This document shows positions 32,869-42,193 of a DNA stretch of 64,000 bases, one piece after another. Origin of the DNA: Hymenobacter monticola (GTDB lineage Bacteria; Bacteroidota; Bacteroidia; Cytophagales; Hymenobacteraceae); the NCBI RefSeq assembly GCF_022811645.1, contig NZ_CP094534.1:1302001-1366000 (forward strand), written 5' to 3'. Below the pieces are notes generated by a model, which was given only the letters and a program-made list of their open reading frames with translations, had not been told where the DNA came from and searched no databases. The stretch's first letter is position 1, and each line of letters starts with the position of its first letter. A program made the translations under genes and the position numbers.

Positions 32869-33231
32869 TCCGGCAAATAATTCAATTGGCGTTGCTAAAA
32901 GGCTCGCGACCAGCATACCATTACTCTCAGCGCGCAGGTTTTGGCGTTTTGCATACCACAAGCACAGTCCAATCAACAGCCAGCCTACCACCAATGTGGC
33001 CCAGCCGTATGCTACCGAATGGTCGGCATAAGCGGGTATGTAGGCAGCTTCAAACCCATTTTCCCCCGAAATATTCGGCGGCTTCATTCGGTTGACCATT
33101 CTCTGTGCTTCTGCAAACCAGTAGCAATGGAAACCGAGGGCCAAGCCGAAGAACACTGCAAACCGTAGACCGTAAGCAAGCTTATGCCATTTGGCCGCGA
33201 GCCAATCAAGAGAGGACCAGTAATAACTCAC
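32851..33231 (-). CDS. Small two-pass membrane protein, coupled to the aldehyde dehydrogenase
   Basis: 126 residues with two clear hydrophobic helices (GLRFAVFFGLALGFHCYWF, about 21-39; YGWATLVVGWLLIGLCLWYA, about 75-94) and a third at the C-terminus (GMLVASLLATPIELFAGLFF). No family recognised. The proposed start is a GTG whose GTGA overlaps the stop codon of the aldehyde dehydrogenase gene, which implies translational coupling. Lower GC and the Asn/Tyr-rich loop set it apart from its neighbours. Confidence 0.6.
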   Translation of the reverse strand: MSYYWSSLDWLAAKWHKLAYGLRFAVFFGLALGFHCYWFAEAQRMVNRMKPPNISGENGFEAAYIPAYADHSVAYGWATLVVGWLLIGLCLWYAKRQNLRAESNGMLVASLLATPIELFAGLFFSL

Positions 33232-34670
33232 AGCTTCACGCACACATTCTGCGCCTCGGTGAAAAACCGCAGCGCTTCCAGTCCGCCCTCGCGGCCCACG
33301 CCGGAGTTTTTCATGCCGCCGAAGGGCGTACGCAGGTCGCGGTGCAGCCAGGTATTTACCCACACGATGCCGCTGTGCAGTTGGTGCGCCACGCGGTGCG
33401 CGCGCTGCAGGTCGCGCGTCCAAAGCGTAGCCGAGAGGCCGTAATCGGTGCTGTTGGCCATCATCAGGGCTTCCTCGTCGGTATCGAAGGGCGTGAGGGT
33501 GACGACGGGGCCGAAGATTTCCTCCTGGTTGGTGCGGCAGTCGAACGGTAGGTTTTCGAAAACCGTGGGTTCGAGAAAGTAGCCGTTTTCGCAACGGCCG
33601 GGCACGGTGGCGCGGTGGCCGCCGGCCAGCAGGATGCCGCCTTCGTCGTGCGCCAGCTTGATGTAAGCCAGCACTTTGTTCAGGTGCGCCTCGCTCACCA
33701 GCGCGCCCTGCTTGGTTTCGGCTTCCAGCGGGTCGCCGATTCGCTGGTCCTTGAGCTGCTGCAGAAACTCGGTTTTGAAGGCCTCGTAGATGGGGCGCTC
33801 CACGAAGATGCGGGAGCCGCAGAGGCAAATCTGGCCCTGGTTGGCGAAGCTGCTGCGGATACTGGTAGCCACGGCCGCGGCCAGGTCGCAGTCGGCGAAA
33901 ATGATATTCGGGTTTTTGCCGCCTAGCTCCAGGCTGAGCTTCTTGAACATGGGCGCGGCCGTAGCGGCCAGGTGCCGCCCCGTAGCCGTGCCGCCCGTGA
34001 AGCTGATGGCCTTGATTCCTGGATGCTCCACGATGGCCTGCCCGCAGTTTGGCCCGTTGCCGTGCACGATGTTGAGCACACCCGCTGGCAGGCCTGCTTC
34101 GATGCACAGCTCGCTCAGCAAAAAGGCGGTAGCCGGCGTAATCTCAGAGGGCTTGGCCACCACGCAGCAGCCCACGGCCAAGGCCGGCGCTATTTTCCAG
34201 GTGAAGAGGTAGAGCGGCAGGTTCCAGGGTGAGATGCAGCCTACCACGCCCACGGGGTGGCGCACGGTGTAGTTCACGGCCACGCCTTCCTGCACGTGGG
34301 CCTCGGTGGCGAAGTGGCCGGCGGCGGTGCCAAAAAAGTGGAAGTTGGAGGCGGCTCGCGGAATGTCCATTACCCGGGCCAGGCTGAGGGGCTTGCCGTT
34401 GTCCTGGCTTTCGGCGCGGGCCAGGCGGTCCAGGTTGGCGTCGATGAGGTCGGCTATTTTCACCAGCAGGCGGCCGCGGTCCTCGGCGGGCAGGGCGCGC
34501 CAGGCGGGCAGGGCGGCTTCGGCGGCGGCCACGGCGGCGGCCACGTCCTCGGGGCCGGAGTCGGGAATCTGGCCGTAGACCTGGCCGGTGGCGGGCTCGA
34601 TGTTGTCGAGGTAGCGGCCGGCCTGCGGGGCCACCAGCAGGCCGTTGATGTAGTTCTGAATGCGCAGCAT
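33228..34670 (-). CDS. Aldehyde dehydrogenase, probable 2-aminomuconic 6-semialdehyde dehydrogenase
   Basis: 480-residue NAD(P)-dependent aldehyde dehydrogenase with the cofactor segment SPWNLPLYLFTWK, catalytic Glu248 (LELGGKNPN) and catalytic Cys282 (NQGQICLCGSRIFV). The GQICLC and SRIFVERPIYEAF sequences resemble ALDH8A1 and bacterial aminomuconate semialdehyde dehydrogenases, which oxidise the product of ACMS decarboxylase. The window also holds kmo, kynU, haaO and an ACMSD-type gene, which supports this assignment. Specificity is inferred; a betaine-aldehyde or hydroxymuconate enzyme is possible. The ATG at 34670 matches the family start. Confidence 0.87.
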   Translation of the reverse strand: MLRIQNYINGLLVAPQAGRYLDNIEPATGQVYGQIPDSGPEDVAAAVAAAEAALPAWRALPAEDRGRLLVKIADLIDANLDRLARAESQDNGKPLSLARVMDIPRAASNFHFFGTAAGHFATEAHVQEGVAVNYTVRHPVGVVGCISPWNLPLYLFTWKIAPALAVGCCVVAKPSEITPATAFLLSELCIEAGLPAGVLNIVHGNGPNCGQAIVEHPGIKAISFTGGTATGRHLAATAAPMFKKLSLELGGKNPNIIFADCDLAAAVATSIRSSFANQGQICLCGSRIFVERPIYEAFKTEFLQQLKDQRIGDPLEAETKQGALVSEAHLNKVLAYIKLAHDEGGILLAGGHRATVPGRCENGYFLEPTVFENLPFDCRTNQEEIFGPVVTLTPFDTDEEALMMANSTDYGLSATLWTRDLQRAHRVAHQLHSGIVWVNTWLHRDLRTPFGGMKNSGVGREGGLEALRFFTEAQNVCVKL

Positions 34671-34927
34671 AAGCAGGGGAATGGGCAGGAGCAAAGCTAA
34701 CGATGCCCTCCCATTGCCGGAGCCGGCGGCGCTCCCACATGGTAGCAAGAACAGCTGGTTACCCGCCGCATGAAGCATAAGCGACAGGGGCGGTCCGAGC
34801 GGTTGGGAGCTGGTAGAAGAACCTTGGAAATGCCCGGATAAAAGCGCGTCCGCGCCATCGATGGGAGGCAGTTTACCCGATGTCCCGGCTTTAAAAAAAA
34901 GAGGACGAAAAAGGGAAGCGTAAGCGT

Positions 34928-34935
34928 TAGCTTTG
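34928..34935 (+). promoter_or_regulatory. TAnnTTTG -7 element upstream of the GT2 gene
   Basis: TAGCTTTG lies 55 bp upstream of the TTG start at 34991, within the 320-bp divergent spacer 34671-34990. Nothing else was recognised in that spacer. Confidence 0.55.
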
Positions 34936-34990
34936 TAGCGTTGCTTTTTTCTGTCTTTGCGCCGTTTGGCGCCGTCTGCTCCTGTTTCAC

Positions 34991-35794
34991 TTGCCTGTCC
35001 TTTCCGTCATCATTCCGGCCTATAACGAAGCCACGCGAGTGGGCCGCACCCTTGAGCAGGTGCTGGTTTACCTGCACGCGCAGCCGTTCAGCAGCGAGCT
35101 GATTGTGGTGAGCGACGGCTCGACAGACGACACCGGCCACGTGGTGGAAAGCTACTTTGCGGCTCACCCCGGCCCCGTGGCCATGCGCCTCATCAGCTAC
35201 CCCACCAACCGGGGCAAGGGCTATGCCGTGCGCCAAGGCCTGCTGGCCGCTACCGGCACGGTGGCCCTGTTTTCGGACGCCGACCTGTCGACGCCCATCG
35301 AGGAGCTGCACAAGGTGGTCGACCCCATTCTGGACGGCAACTACGACGTGGTATTCGGCTCGCGCGCCCTCGACCGCAGCCTCATCGGCGTGCACCAGCC
35401 GTGGCTGCGCGAGTACAGCGGCCGCGTTTTCAACCAGATTATGCAGTGGGCCACCGGCCTGCCCTACGCGGATACGCAGTGCGGCTTCAAGGCCTTCCGC
35501 CTGGCCGTGTGCCGGCCCGTGGTGGAAGGCGCGGTGCTCGACCGGTTCGGCTTCGATGTGGAACTGATTTACCTGGCCCACAAAGCCGGCCTGCGCCTAC
35601 TGGAGCGGCCCGTGCGCTGGGACGATGCCGCTGGCAGCAAGGTGGGGCTGTTCAGCGGGCTAGACGGGTTTCGGGAGCTGTACCAGCTCCGGCGCCGCGC
35701 CGCGCGCGGCGCCTACGACGAGGCCTTGCGTCGCACACGCGCGGCGCTGGCCCAGCCCGGGGCAGCCCCAAAGAGCGAGCGGCTGCCGTCCTGA
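34991..35794 (+). CDS. GT2 glycosyltransferase, dolichyl/undecaprenyl-phosphate glucosyltransferase type
   Basis: 267 residues. GT-A fold with SVIIPAYNEATRVGRTLEQ, VVSDGSTDDT, NRGKGYAVRQGL, FSDADLSTPIEEL (DxD-like) and FGSRALDR, DTQCGFKAFR and the Trp-containing RPVRWDDAAGSKV tail. The pattern is that of Alg5-like enzymes, which transfer a sugar to a polyprenyl phosphate to make the donor for membrane GT-C enzymes. That fits the polytopic membrane proteins nearby. No transmembrane segment is obvious. The start is a TTG at 34991, which gives the usual PVLSVIIPAYNE N-terminus. Confidence 0.88.
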   Translation: MPVLSVIIPAYNEATRVGRTLEQVLVYLHAQPFSSELIVVSDGSTDDTGHVVESYFAAHPGPVAMRLISYPTNRGKGYAVRQGLLAATGTVALFSDADLSTPIEELHKVVDPILDGNYDVVFGSRALDRSLIGVHQPWLREYSGRVFNQIMQWATGLPYADTQCGFKAFRLAVCRPVVEGAVLDRFGFDVELIYLAHKAGLRLLERPVRWDDAAGSKVGLFSGLDGFRELYQLRRRAARGAYDEALRRTRAALAQPGAAPKSERLPS

Positions 35795-35944
35795 TAAGTT
35801 GGGGCCGGCTCCGGACGGCATTTGTCCGGTTTGCGGGCCTTTCTGGAAGCTGCTGGCGTTGAGAGGTTCGCCCCTTGACCACTGAGCCGTTCGAAAGGGC
35901 TGTTCTAACTTGCGGGCGGTTTGCGTCTGCCCCATCCCTTTTTT

Positions 35945-37876
35945 ATGAAAGCCATTATCCTGTCCGCGTTTCGGAAAGTCGATAACCCATTCATTTCGTT
36001 GCGCAAGGTGTGGCTGACGGCCGTGTTGCTGCAGGCGCTGGTGCTGGGGCTTACCTATTCGCTGCTGCTGTTCAACCCGGGCAAATACACCACGTCGGAC
36101 CACTACGACGGCATCAAGTCGTACTTTTCCATTGCTGCCTTCCTGCGGCAGCCCATGGGCGACGGCATGCTGGTTCGCGGGCACAACTACCCGTTTGGCG
36201 AGTACATGTACTACACCGACAGCGCCCCCATCGTGGTGGCGCCGCTGCACGCGCTAGTGCAGGCCGTGCCCGCGCTGTCACCCTACGGCCTATATATCTA
36301 CGACCTGTTCATTCTTTCGAGCCTCGTTATCAGTACGGGCCTGCTGGTGCTGATTTTGCACCGGCTGGGGTTGCCGGCCTGGTTCACGGTGCTGCTGGCC
36401 GTGGCTCTGCCCTGGCTCAACCCGCAGGCCGTGCGCCTGAACGTGGGCCACATGAACCTGACCTACACGCCGGCCATGCTGTTTGTGCTGTGGCGCCTGC
36501 AAGTGCTGTACGCCGCCTGGCGCGCCGGCTTGCCGCTGGCCCGGCAGTTTGTGGTGCTGCTCGTGGGCATTGTGCTGGCCGCCTGGATTCACTTCTACTA
36601 CCTACCGCTCATGCTGGGCACGCTGGGCTTCTTCGTGCTGGTGCTCATTTACCAGAGCGTGCGCGCCCAGCGCCCGTGGCGCCCGCTGCTGCTGGGCACG
36701 GCGGGCGTGGCCGTGGGCGCGGTGGCCCTCACCTGGGGCTTGCTGCAGGCCCTGGACCCGCGCATTCATGAGCGGCCCGTGGGCAGCAACGGCTACGACT
36801 GGATAGAGTGGCGCTTCCAGTTCACGGCTTTGTTCAAGGGCTACATCTACAACAAGGTCCAGTTTCCGCTGGAACGCACGTCGTACGTGCCCTACGAGTC
36901 GTCGGCCTACCTTGGCAGCTTCGTGCTGTTTGGGCTGCTGCTGGTGGCCATCTTGCTGCTCATCAAGCGCCTGCCGGCCGAGGCCCGCCTGCCCCAGCCC
37001 TCGGCCGATGCCACGGAAGGCTTCCTGAAATGCCTGCTGCTGGCCAGCGTGCCCATGGCCTTCATTGCGTTGGGCGAAAACATCGACCTCGACAACGGCG
37101 GCTACGTGCTGCACAACTACCTGAACGTGTTTCGCTGGCTGCACAAGGTGACGGACCGCGTGACGCAGTTCCGGGCGCTGGGCCGGTTTATCTGGCCGTT
37201 CTGGTGGGCGGTGGTGCTGGGCTTTAGCTGGTACGTGGCCCGCTGGCGCTTCATCCCGCGGTTGCGCTGGGCGCTGCTGGTGCTGGTAGCCCTGCTGGTG
37301 GTCGACACGGTGAACGCCACGCACTTCTACCGCACGCAGGCCCAGGCCGCCAACCTGCTGTGGCCCGGCGATGACTCGCCGGTGCGGACGCTGTTGGGCT
37401 GGCCCGCCAAGGACCGGTACCAAGCCATTTTGCCCATCCCTTTCTACCACGTGGGCACCGACTGGGACAGCGAGCCCACCAACCTGAACCTGGACCCCGA
37501 CGATGCGCTCTGCAACACCAGCTACCAGCTTTCGATGGTATCGGGGCTGCCGCTGATGTCGCACAAGGCTGCTCGCGCCATCAGCGGCCAAGCCGAGGCG
37601 CTGTATTCGGTCTTTCAGCCCGGTGGCCCCTCCCCGGCCCTGCTCGAACGCCTCGACCAACGGCCGATTCTCGTGTACCTGGACACGGCGTATTACGACG
37701 GGCGCAACAACTACTACCGCGACATGCTCCGCGACCGGCCCACCATGCGGGCGGTGTTCGAGCGCGCACCGGCGTTCATCCGCGAGCAGCACATGGTGCG
37801 CATCGGCCACCAGGGCAGCCAGTCGTTGTACGAGTGGTTTCCGAAGGGCCAGCCCGCCGGACCGGCGCCGCGCTAA
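35945..37876 (+). CDS. Large polytopic membrane protein, YfhO/GT-C-like (paralogue 1)
   Basis: 643 residues with about ten hydrophobic helices between residues 20 and 450 and a soluble C-terminal part. An early periplasmic loop reads DHYDGIKSYF...HNYPFGEYMYYTDSAP; the converging gene has the matching DGIKNYY...HYPYGELFIYTD. The motif QFRALGRFIWPFWW also recurs there. Acidic residues in the first loop suit a GT-C glycosyltransferase using a polyprenyl-phosphate sugar. Probably adds sugars to a surface glycan at the periplasmic face. Start ATG at 35945. It ends 11 bp from the end of its convergent paralogue. Confidence 0.75.
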   Translation: MKAIILSAFRKVDNPFISLRKVWLTAVLLQALVLGLTYSLLLFNPGKYTTSDHYDGIKSYFSIAAFLRQPMGDGMLVRGHNYPFGEYMYYTDSAPIVVAPLHALVQAVPALSPYGLYIYDLFILSSLVISTGLLVLILHRLGLPAWFTVLLAVALPWLNPQAVRLNVGHMNLTYTPAMLFVLWRLQVLYAAWRAGLPLARQFVVLLVGIVLAAWIHFYYLPLMLGTLGFFVLVLIYQSVRAQRPWRPLLLGTAGVAVGAVALTWGLLQALDPRIHERPVGSNGYDWIEWRFQFTALFKGYIYNKVQFPLERTSYVPYESSAYLGSFVLFGLLLVAILLLIKRLPAEARLPQPSADATEGFLKCLLLASVPMAFIALGENIDLDNGGYVLHNYLNVFRWLHKVTDRVTQFRALGRFIWPFWWAVVLGFSWYVARWRFIPRLRWALLVLVALLVVDTVNATHFYRTQAQAANLLWPGDDSPVRTLLGWPAKDRYQAILPIPFYHVGTDWDSEPTNLNLDPDDALCNTSYQLSMVSGLPLMSHKAARAISGQAEALYSVFQPGGPSPALLERLDQRPILVYLDTAYYDGRNNYYRDMLRDRPTMRAVFERAPAFIREQHMVRIGHQGSQSLYEWFPKGQPAGPAPR

Positions 37877-37887
37877 GGCGCAACGAG

Positions 37888-40251
37888 TTAATGCGCTTGG
37901 GAAGTATTTGAAACCAGCGGAATGCCGTTGAGTACCGGGTGGCCCGCGCTGTCCAGCCAATACACATTGGTGGTGCGGGGACGAATCAGTAGGTCATCGG
38001 CAATGACGTCGTTGCCCGTTAGCTCTACCTTGATGCGGTTGGCCGGGTTGGTCAGGTGAATGATGGTGCTGTACCGCACCCAGCTGCCGCTGATTTCCGT
38101 GCGTTGGTTCAGGAGCTCGCTCGCGTAGGCCACCTGCTGGCCATCGGGAGTGAATTGCCAGTAATTGATGATGGGCAGCCAATCCTTGCCCTTGGCATAA
38201 GCCCATACACTCAGCTCATAGGTGGCACTGTCGACGGGCAGCGCATTGGGCAATGTGCCTTCGAAGAGGGGCAGCACGCCTTTGTCGACATGCGCTGCAC
38301 CGGGCTGGGTAAAGCCGACGGCGCCGGGGGCCTGTTCCTGTTCAAACGACTGCCACACAACGGCGGCGCCGGGTTGGGTGCGCCACAGCGGGCCTTCACG
38401 TAACAGCCCGGCTTGCTGTTCAGTAAACTTTTTTTGCTCCTGTTCCGGGCGGGTGGTGGCGAAGGCGCTCAGGGGCAGCTCGTAAAGCTTCACCTGCCGG
38501 TAGCGGCCCAGCAGCTTGCCTCCCCGCCGAATCAAGGCAGTTTCGGCCGGACGAAGCGAATCGACGGCCGAGGCCACCACCAGCAAGGGGCGCGCGTCGG
38601 GCACTTCGCGGAGCCACCTTTTTGGGGTGAGGTCGGAAGCAAACAGCTCCATCAGATGCAACGTTTGCTCGATGCCGGTGCGCGGTATCATGGTGGCAGC
38701 CAGCGGCAGGTGCAGGTTCAGCGAGGCGCGGAAGCTCTCGTAGCTTTCCGTTTGGGTAGGCTCCAGGCCAAACTTCTCAGACCCCACCGAATAATAGGGC
38801 AAGGGCATGATAGCCTGGAAGTTGTCGGCATAGCGCCCGGCTTGGCCCAGCGCATCCACATAGCCCTCGTTGACGCAGAGAAAGTCGTCGGCCACCTCGT
38901 TGTGGGCAAACATGGGCACCACCCAGTTCAACTGGTACTTGGCCTCCATACCCCAAATGCCTACGACTACCAGCAGCAGCAAGGCGCCGAGGCGCGCCAG
39001 GCGGCGCTGCCGCAGCAGCCGGTGCAGCTGCCAGTATTGCACGGCGGCCCACACCCCCATCACAAAATAGAACAGCCACGCAAAGCGCCCCAGGGCCCGG
39101 AACTGCTTGATGGCGGGCAGCAAATCCGGCAAGCCGGCGAACGGTTCGAAGATGAACGGCCAGGCCATGGCAAACAGCAGAATGGGCACTACAGCCCAGG
39201 CCGTGGCGCGCAACGGCGCGGGCAGCGACGGCCGCAGCACCCGCCCCGGCCGCCGCCGCAGCAAGTACCCCGCGGCCCGGAAAACCCAGAACAGCAAGGC
39301 CAAGACAACCGGCAACCCCACGTAGCTCACCCCCTCGGGAATAGCTGTTTCGCTCTTGAAAATGAATTGGAAGGCTGCGTTGAAGGGCTCGACTGCCGGC
39401 CCGAACACACTGGCAAAATTGGCGCGGAACACCAGCAGGCCGTAAGGGTTGGTGGGCCGGTCGTGCACGGAATCGAGCAGGGCGATGAGGATTTGGAACA
39501 CCAGCAGCGGGGCCGCGCCGGCCGTGAGCAGCCACGCCGGCAAGCGCCACCAATCGCGCTGGCGGCCCAGCTGCTGCAGGACCAGCACGGCGGCCGTAGC
39601 CACCGGCAGTAAGAAAGCGTGCAGCAAATAGTAAGGGTGCAGAAATCCCAGCAGAATGCCCGCCAACACGTACCCGGCCCACCACCGGCCGCGCCGCGCG
39701 CCGGGCGTGCTCAGCCGCACCTGCAAATACCACAGCAAAGGCACCACGAAGGGAAGCGCCAGGGAGAAGTGCCCAGTGGTGCGTAGAAACTGGGGCGATA
39801 AAAAGACAATAGCCAGGGCCGCACCCGCCGCAAACACCCGGCCCACCAAGCTTCGCCGCAGTAGCGCATACACCAGGACAGAAGCAGGCAGCGAAGACAG
39901 CAGCACCGTCAGGTTCATGGCCGCCACCACCCCGCTGCCACTGATGCCAAACATGCTTTTCCAGACTTTCAGCCCCCAAGCCAGCAACGGAAACCCATCG
40001 GTGTAGATGAACAACTCCCCGTAGGGGTAGTGCATGCCGGTGAATTGCGTGCCATGGTCGTAGAGCACATAGTAGAGCAGCGCGTAATAGTTCTTGATGC
40101 CATCGCCTCCGGGGGCCAGCATGTAAGCCCCCGGATGCCACAGCACATTGCCGAATAGCACGCACATCACCGCAATGTGGGTGAGCAAAAGGGCCGCTAT
40201 GGTGATGCGCTCGGGGTGCTGGCGCCAGAACTGGCGTAGTCTAGTTATCAT
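37888..40251 (-). CDS. Polytopic membrane protein, YfhO/GT-C-like, with C-terminal jelly-roll-like domain (paralogue 2)
   Basis: 787 residues. About eleven hydrophobic helices span residues 15-435. The first periplasmic loop has GGDGIKNYYALL and HYPYGELFIYTDG, and a later segment has QFRALGRFAWLF, both shared with the 35945 gene. From about residue 640 a soluble extension (WQSFEQEQAPG; YELSVWAYAKGKDW; GSWVRYSTIIHL; DVIADDLLIRP) resembles the beta-sandwich of the lipoproteins at 43518 and 53388. The extension probably binds glycan in the periplasm. Start ATG at 40251. Confidence 0.75.
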   Translation of the reverse strand: MITRLRQFWRQHPERITIAALLLTHIAVMCVLFGNVLWHPGAYMLAPGGDGIKNYYALLYYVLYDHGTQFTGMHYPYGELFIYTDGFPLLAWGLKVWKSMFGISGSGVVAAMNLTVLLSSLPASVLVYALLRRSLVGRVFAAGAALAIVFLSPQFLRTTGHFSLALPFVVPLLWYLQVRLSTPGARRGRWWAGYVLAGILLGFLHPYYLLHAFLLPVATAAVLVLQQLGRQRDWWRLPAWLLTAGAAPLLVFQILIALLDSVHDRPTNPYGLLVFRANFASVFGPAVEPFNAAFQFIFKSETAIPEGVSYVGLPVVLALLFWVFRAAGYLLRRRPGRVLRPSLPAPLRATAWAVVPILLFAMAWPFIFEPFAGLPDLLPAIKQFRALGRFAWLFYFVMGVWAAVQYWQLHRLLRQRRLARLGALLLLVVVGIWGMEAKYQLNWVVPMFAHNEVADDFLCVNEGYVDALGQAGRYADNFQAIMPLPYYSVGSEKFGLEPTQTESYESFRASLNLHLPLAATMIPRTGIEQTLHLMELFASDLTPKRWLREVPDARPLLVVASAVDSLRPAETALIRRGGKLLGRYRQVKLYELPLSAFATTRPEQEQKKFTEQQAGLLREGPLWRTQPGAAVVWQSFEQEQAPGAVGFTQPGAAHVDKGVLPLFEGTLPNALPVDSATYELSVWAYAKGKDWLPIINYWQFTPDGQQVAYASELLNQRTEISGSWVRYSTIIHLTNPANRIKVELTGNDVIADDLLIRPRTTNVYWLDSAGHPVLNGIPLVSNTSQAH

Positions 40252-40795
40252 CTTTGAAAGTTGGCTCCGTCGAAAATCGTTGACCCAGCACCAACTGTGG
40301 CGCCGGCGAGGGCACTCATGGTGCTATGGGGGCTTGGGTTGCCCACCTGCCTGCCCCTGCGCCCGCCAGCAGCTTTCGGCGCCGGCCACAACCCGGTGTC
40401 GTGGGCCGTCGTTCGGAGAGGGCCCTCCCCAACCAGCGCACAGCTGCTCCAGGCGGATGTTTGTGTCATAAAGCAGAAATGGGGCAGCCCCGCGTGGAGG
40501 GGTGCAGCCGGGGCCAAGCACATCAAAATCTTCTACGCAGCGTTGGTTTGTATCCGGATACCAGGAATGGCTATTTTTTGGGGCATAAATAGCTCGCTGC
40601 AATTTACAACCCCTAACCCGATTCGGGCAGCGCATTCGGCCGTAAAACGGGTTTGCCACCGCCTGTGCCCAGCCAGAAAAGAGCCTGCTGGCGGCGGCAA
40701 CCGGTGCCGGGCCGCCCCCTACCGCCGCCAGTAGTCTGCCAGACGCCTGCCCTCTCCCTGCATTCGCCCCACCAACTGCCTCCGCATTGCCCACT
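40252..40795. other. 544-bp intergenic region without a convincing gene
   Basis: Lies between the divergent membrane-protein and GH16 genes. Several frames are open on both strands, but none has a coherent hydrophobic core, conserved motif or good start. A CTATTTTTTGGGGCATAAATAG stretch (about 40570-40591; shorter core CTATTTTTTGGGG) is locally AT-rich and could hold a promoter. Confidence 0.5.
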
Positions 40796-42193
40796 ATGAC
40801 GAAACGTTTTCTGCTCGCGCTGCTCGTTGTTCGGCTGATGCTGATGCCGGGTGCCGGGCACAGCCAGGCCCTGGCCGACACCCTGCGCCACGCCGACTGG
40901 CAACTCTATTGGGCCAACGAATTCAACACCCCCGGCGACAGCAGCGTGGTGGCCGACCACTGGCAGTTTGCCTACCCCTGGGGGCGCAACCTGGGCGGCG
41001 CTGAAGCCCAGTACTACACCGGCGAGCAAGTGACCGTGGATGCGGCGGGCCTGCTGCACCTGCGCGCCCAGCGCCGGGCCACGCCCCGGCCGTATCGCGT
41101 GGGCAACGGCCCGGTGCGCCAGCTGAGCTACAACTCGGGCATGCTGTTCAACCGGACGAGCAAGGACTCGCTGGTCATTCCGGGCTGCGACGGCAATCGG
41201 ACGGGCTTCACGTATGGCTTGTTTGAGATGCGCTGCCGCCTGCCCCGGGCCAAGACTTCGTCCTCGGCTTTCTGGCTTTATGGCGACCCGGATGAGGTAG
41301 ACGTTTTTGAGGCGGGCGGGGCCCCGGAAGTCATTAGCAACAACATCATTCTCTGGAGCCACGAGTTCTGGCGGCTGGGGCCGCCGGGCATTGCCAACGA
41401 GGCCTCACAGAGCTTCTTCTACTGGAACGGCCTCGGCCGTCTTCCCGACAGCCTGCACACCTACGCCCTGAGCTGGAAGGCCCGGGAGCTGGTGTATTAC
41501 TTCGATGGCATCGCCATTCGGCACGAAACCCGGCTGCTGCCGCTGGGCTGCCCCCTCGACGTCATTTCCAACCTGGGCATGGCCTCGTGGGCGCAGGACT
41601 CGGCCGCGGCGCTCGACATCGACTACATCCGGGTGTACCGGCAGCCGCGCCGCGCCGTGGCCCGCCCGCCGGTGGCGCCGGTGCCCCCCGCGCCGGGCAT
41701 TCTGCGCTTTCCACACGCCACCGCCGGCGTGCTGGGGGCCGACGCGCCCGAGCAGCGCTGGCGCTGGGCCGAGCGCCCCGGCCAGCGCCCCCGGCTGGAG
41801 CTCGCCGTCAACCGCAACCCGGCCGATTTTTCCTCGTTGCCGCTGCCCGCACGGGGCCGCTGGCTGGCCCCCATGGTGGGGTTCAACGATGCGGGCACGG
41901 CGCGCCACTGGGTGGCCTCGCCCGACAGCGGCCGCTCGGCGCTGCGCTGGACGCTGTACGACCTGTGCGGCCGGCCGGTGCGCAGCGGCGAGCAGGCGCC
42001 CGCGCCGGCCTGGGAGCTCCGCTGGCCCACGCTGCCGCCGGGGACCTATGCGCTCCGCCTTTGGGCCGGCGCCCGGGAGGTGCGCCAAACTGTGTACCAG
42101 CTGGGCCAGCCCACCGAGCACGTATTTTCCGCCGATTGGCTGGCCTTGCCCGCCGCTCCGGCCGAAGCCGACGCGACTACCCCGGCACACTAA
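40796..42193 (+). CDS. Secreted glycoside hydrolase family 16 protein
   Basis: 465 residues. A signal peptide (MTKRFLLALLVVRLMLMPGAGHSQA) precedes a GH16 beta-jelly-roll catalytic domain (about 35-285) with WANEFNTPGD at its start and the catalytic motif EVDVFE (Glu167, Asp169, Glu172). Aromatic residues line the domain (FYWNGLG; YALSWKA; YFDGIAI). GH16 enzymes cleave beta-1,3/1,4-glucans, agars or carrageenans. The C-terminal part has a WTLYDLCGRPVRSG...GTYALRLWAG segment like a T9SS type A sorting domain, then about 30 extra residues. Start ATG at 40796 fits the signal peptide. Its 3' end overlaps the convergent acyltransferase gene by 17 bp. It may trim or remodel the glycan made by this locus. 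Confidence 0.87.
   Translation: MTKRFLLALLVVRLMLMPGAGHSQALADTLRHADWQLYWANEFNTPGDSSVVADHWQFAYPWGRNLGGAEAQYYTGEQVTVDAAGLLHLRAQRRATPRPYRVGNGPVRQLSYNSGMLFNRTSKDSLVIPGCDGNRTGFTYGLFEMRCRLPRAKTSSSAFWLYGDPDEVDVFEAGGAPEVISNNIILWSHEFWRLGPPGIANEASQSFFYWNGLGRLPDSLHTYALSWKARELVYYFDGIAIRHETRLLPLGCPLDVISNLGMASWAQDSAAALDIDYIRVYRQPRRAVARPPVAPVPPAPGILRFPHATAGVLGADAPEQRWRWAERPGQRPRLELAVNRNPADFSSLPLPARGRWLAPMVGFNDAGTARHWVASPDSGRSALRWTLYDLCGRPVRSGEQAPAPAWELRWPTLPPGTYALRLWAGAREVRQTVYQLGQPTEHVFSADWLALPAAPAEADATTPAH

Noticed and set aside
40252..40795. Possible small genes in the spacer before the GH16 gene
   Set aside because: Several overlapping frames on both strands, none with coherent composition, domain or start.
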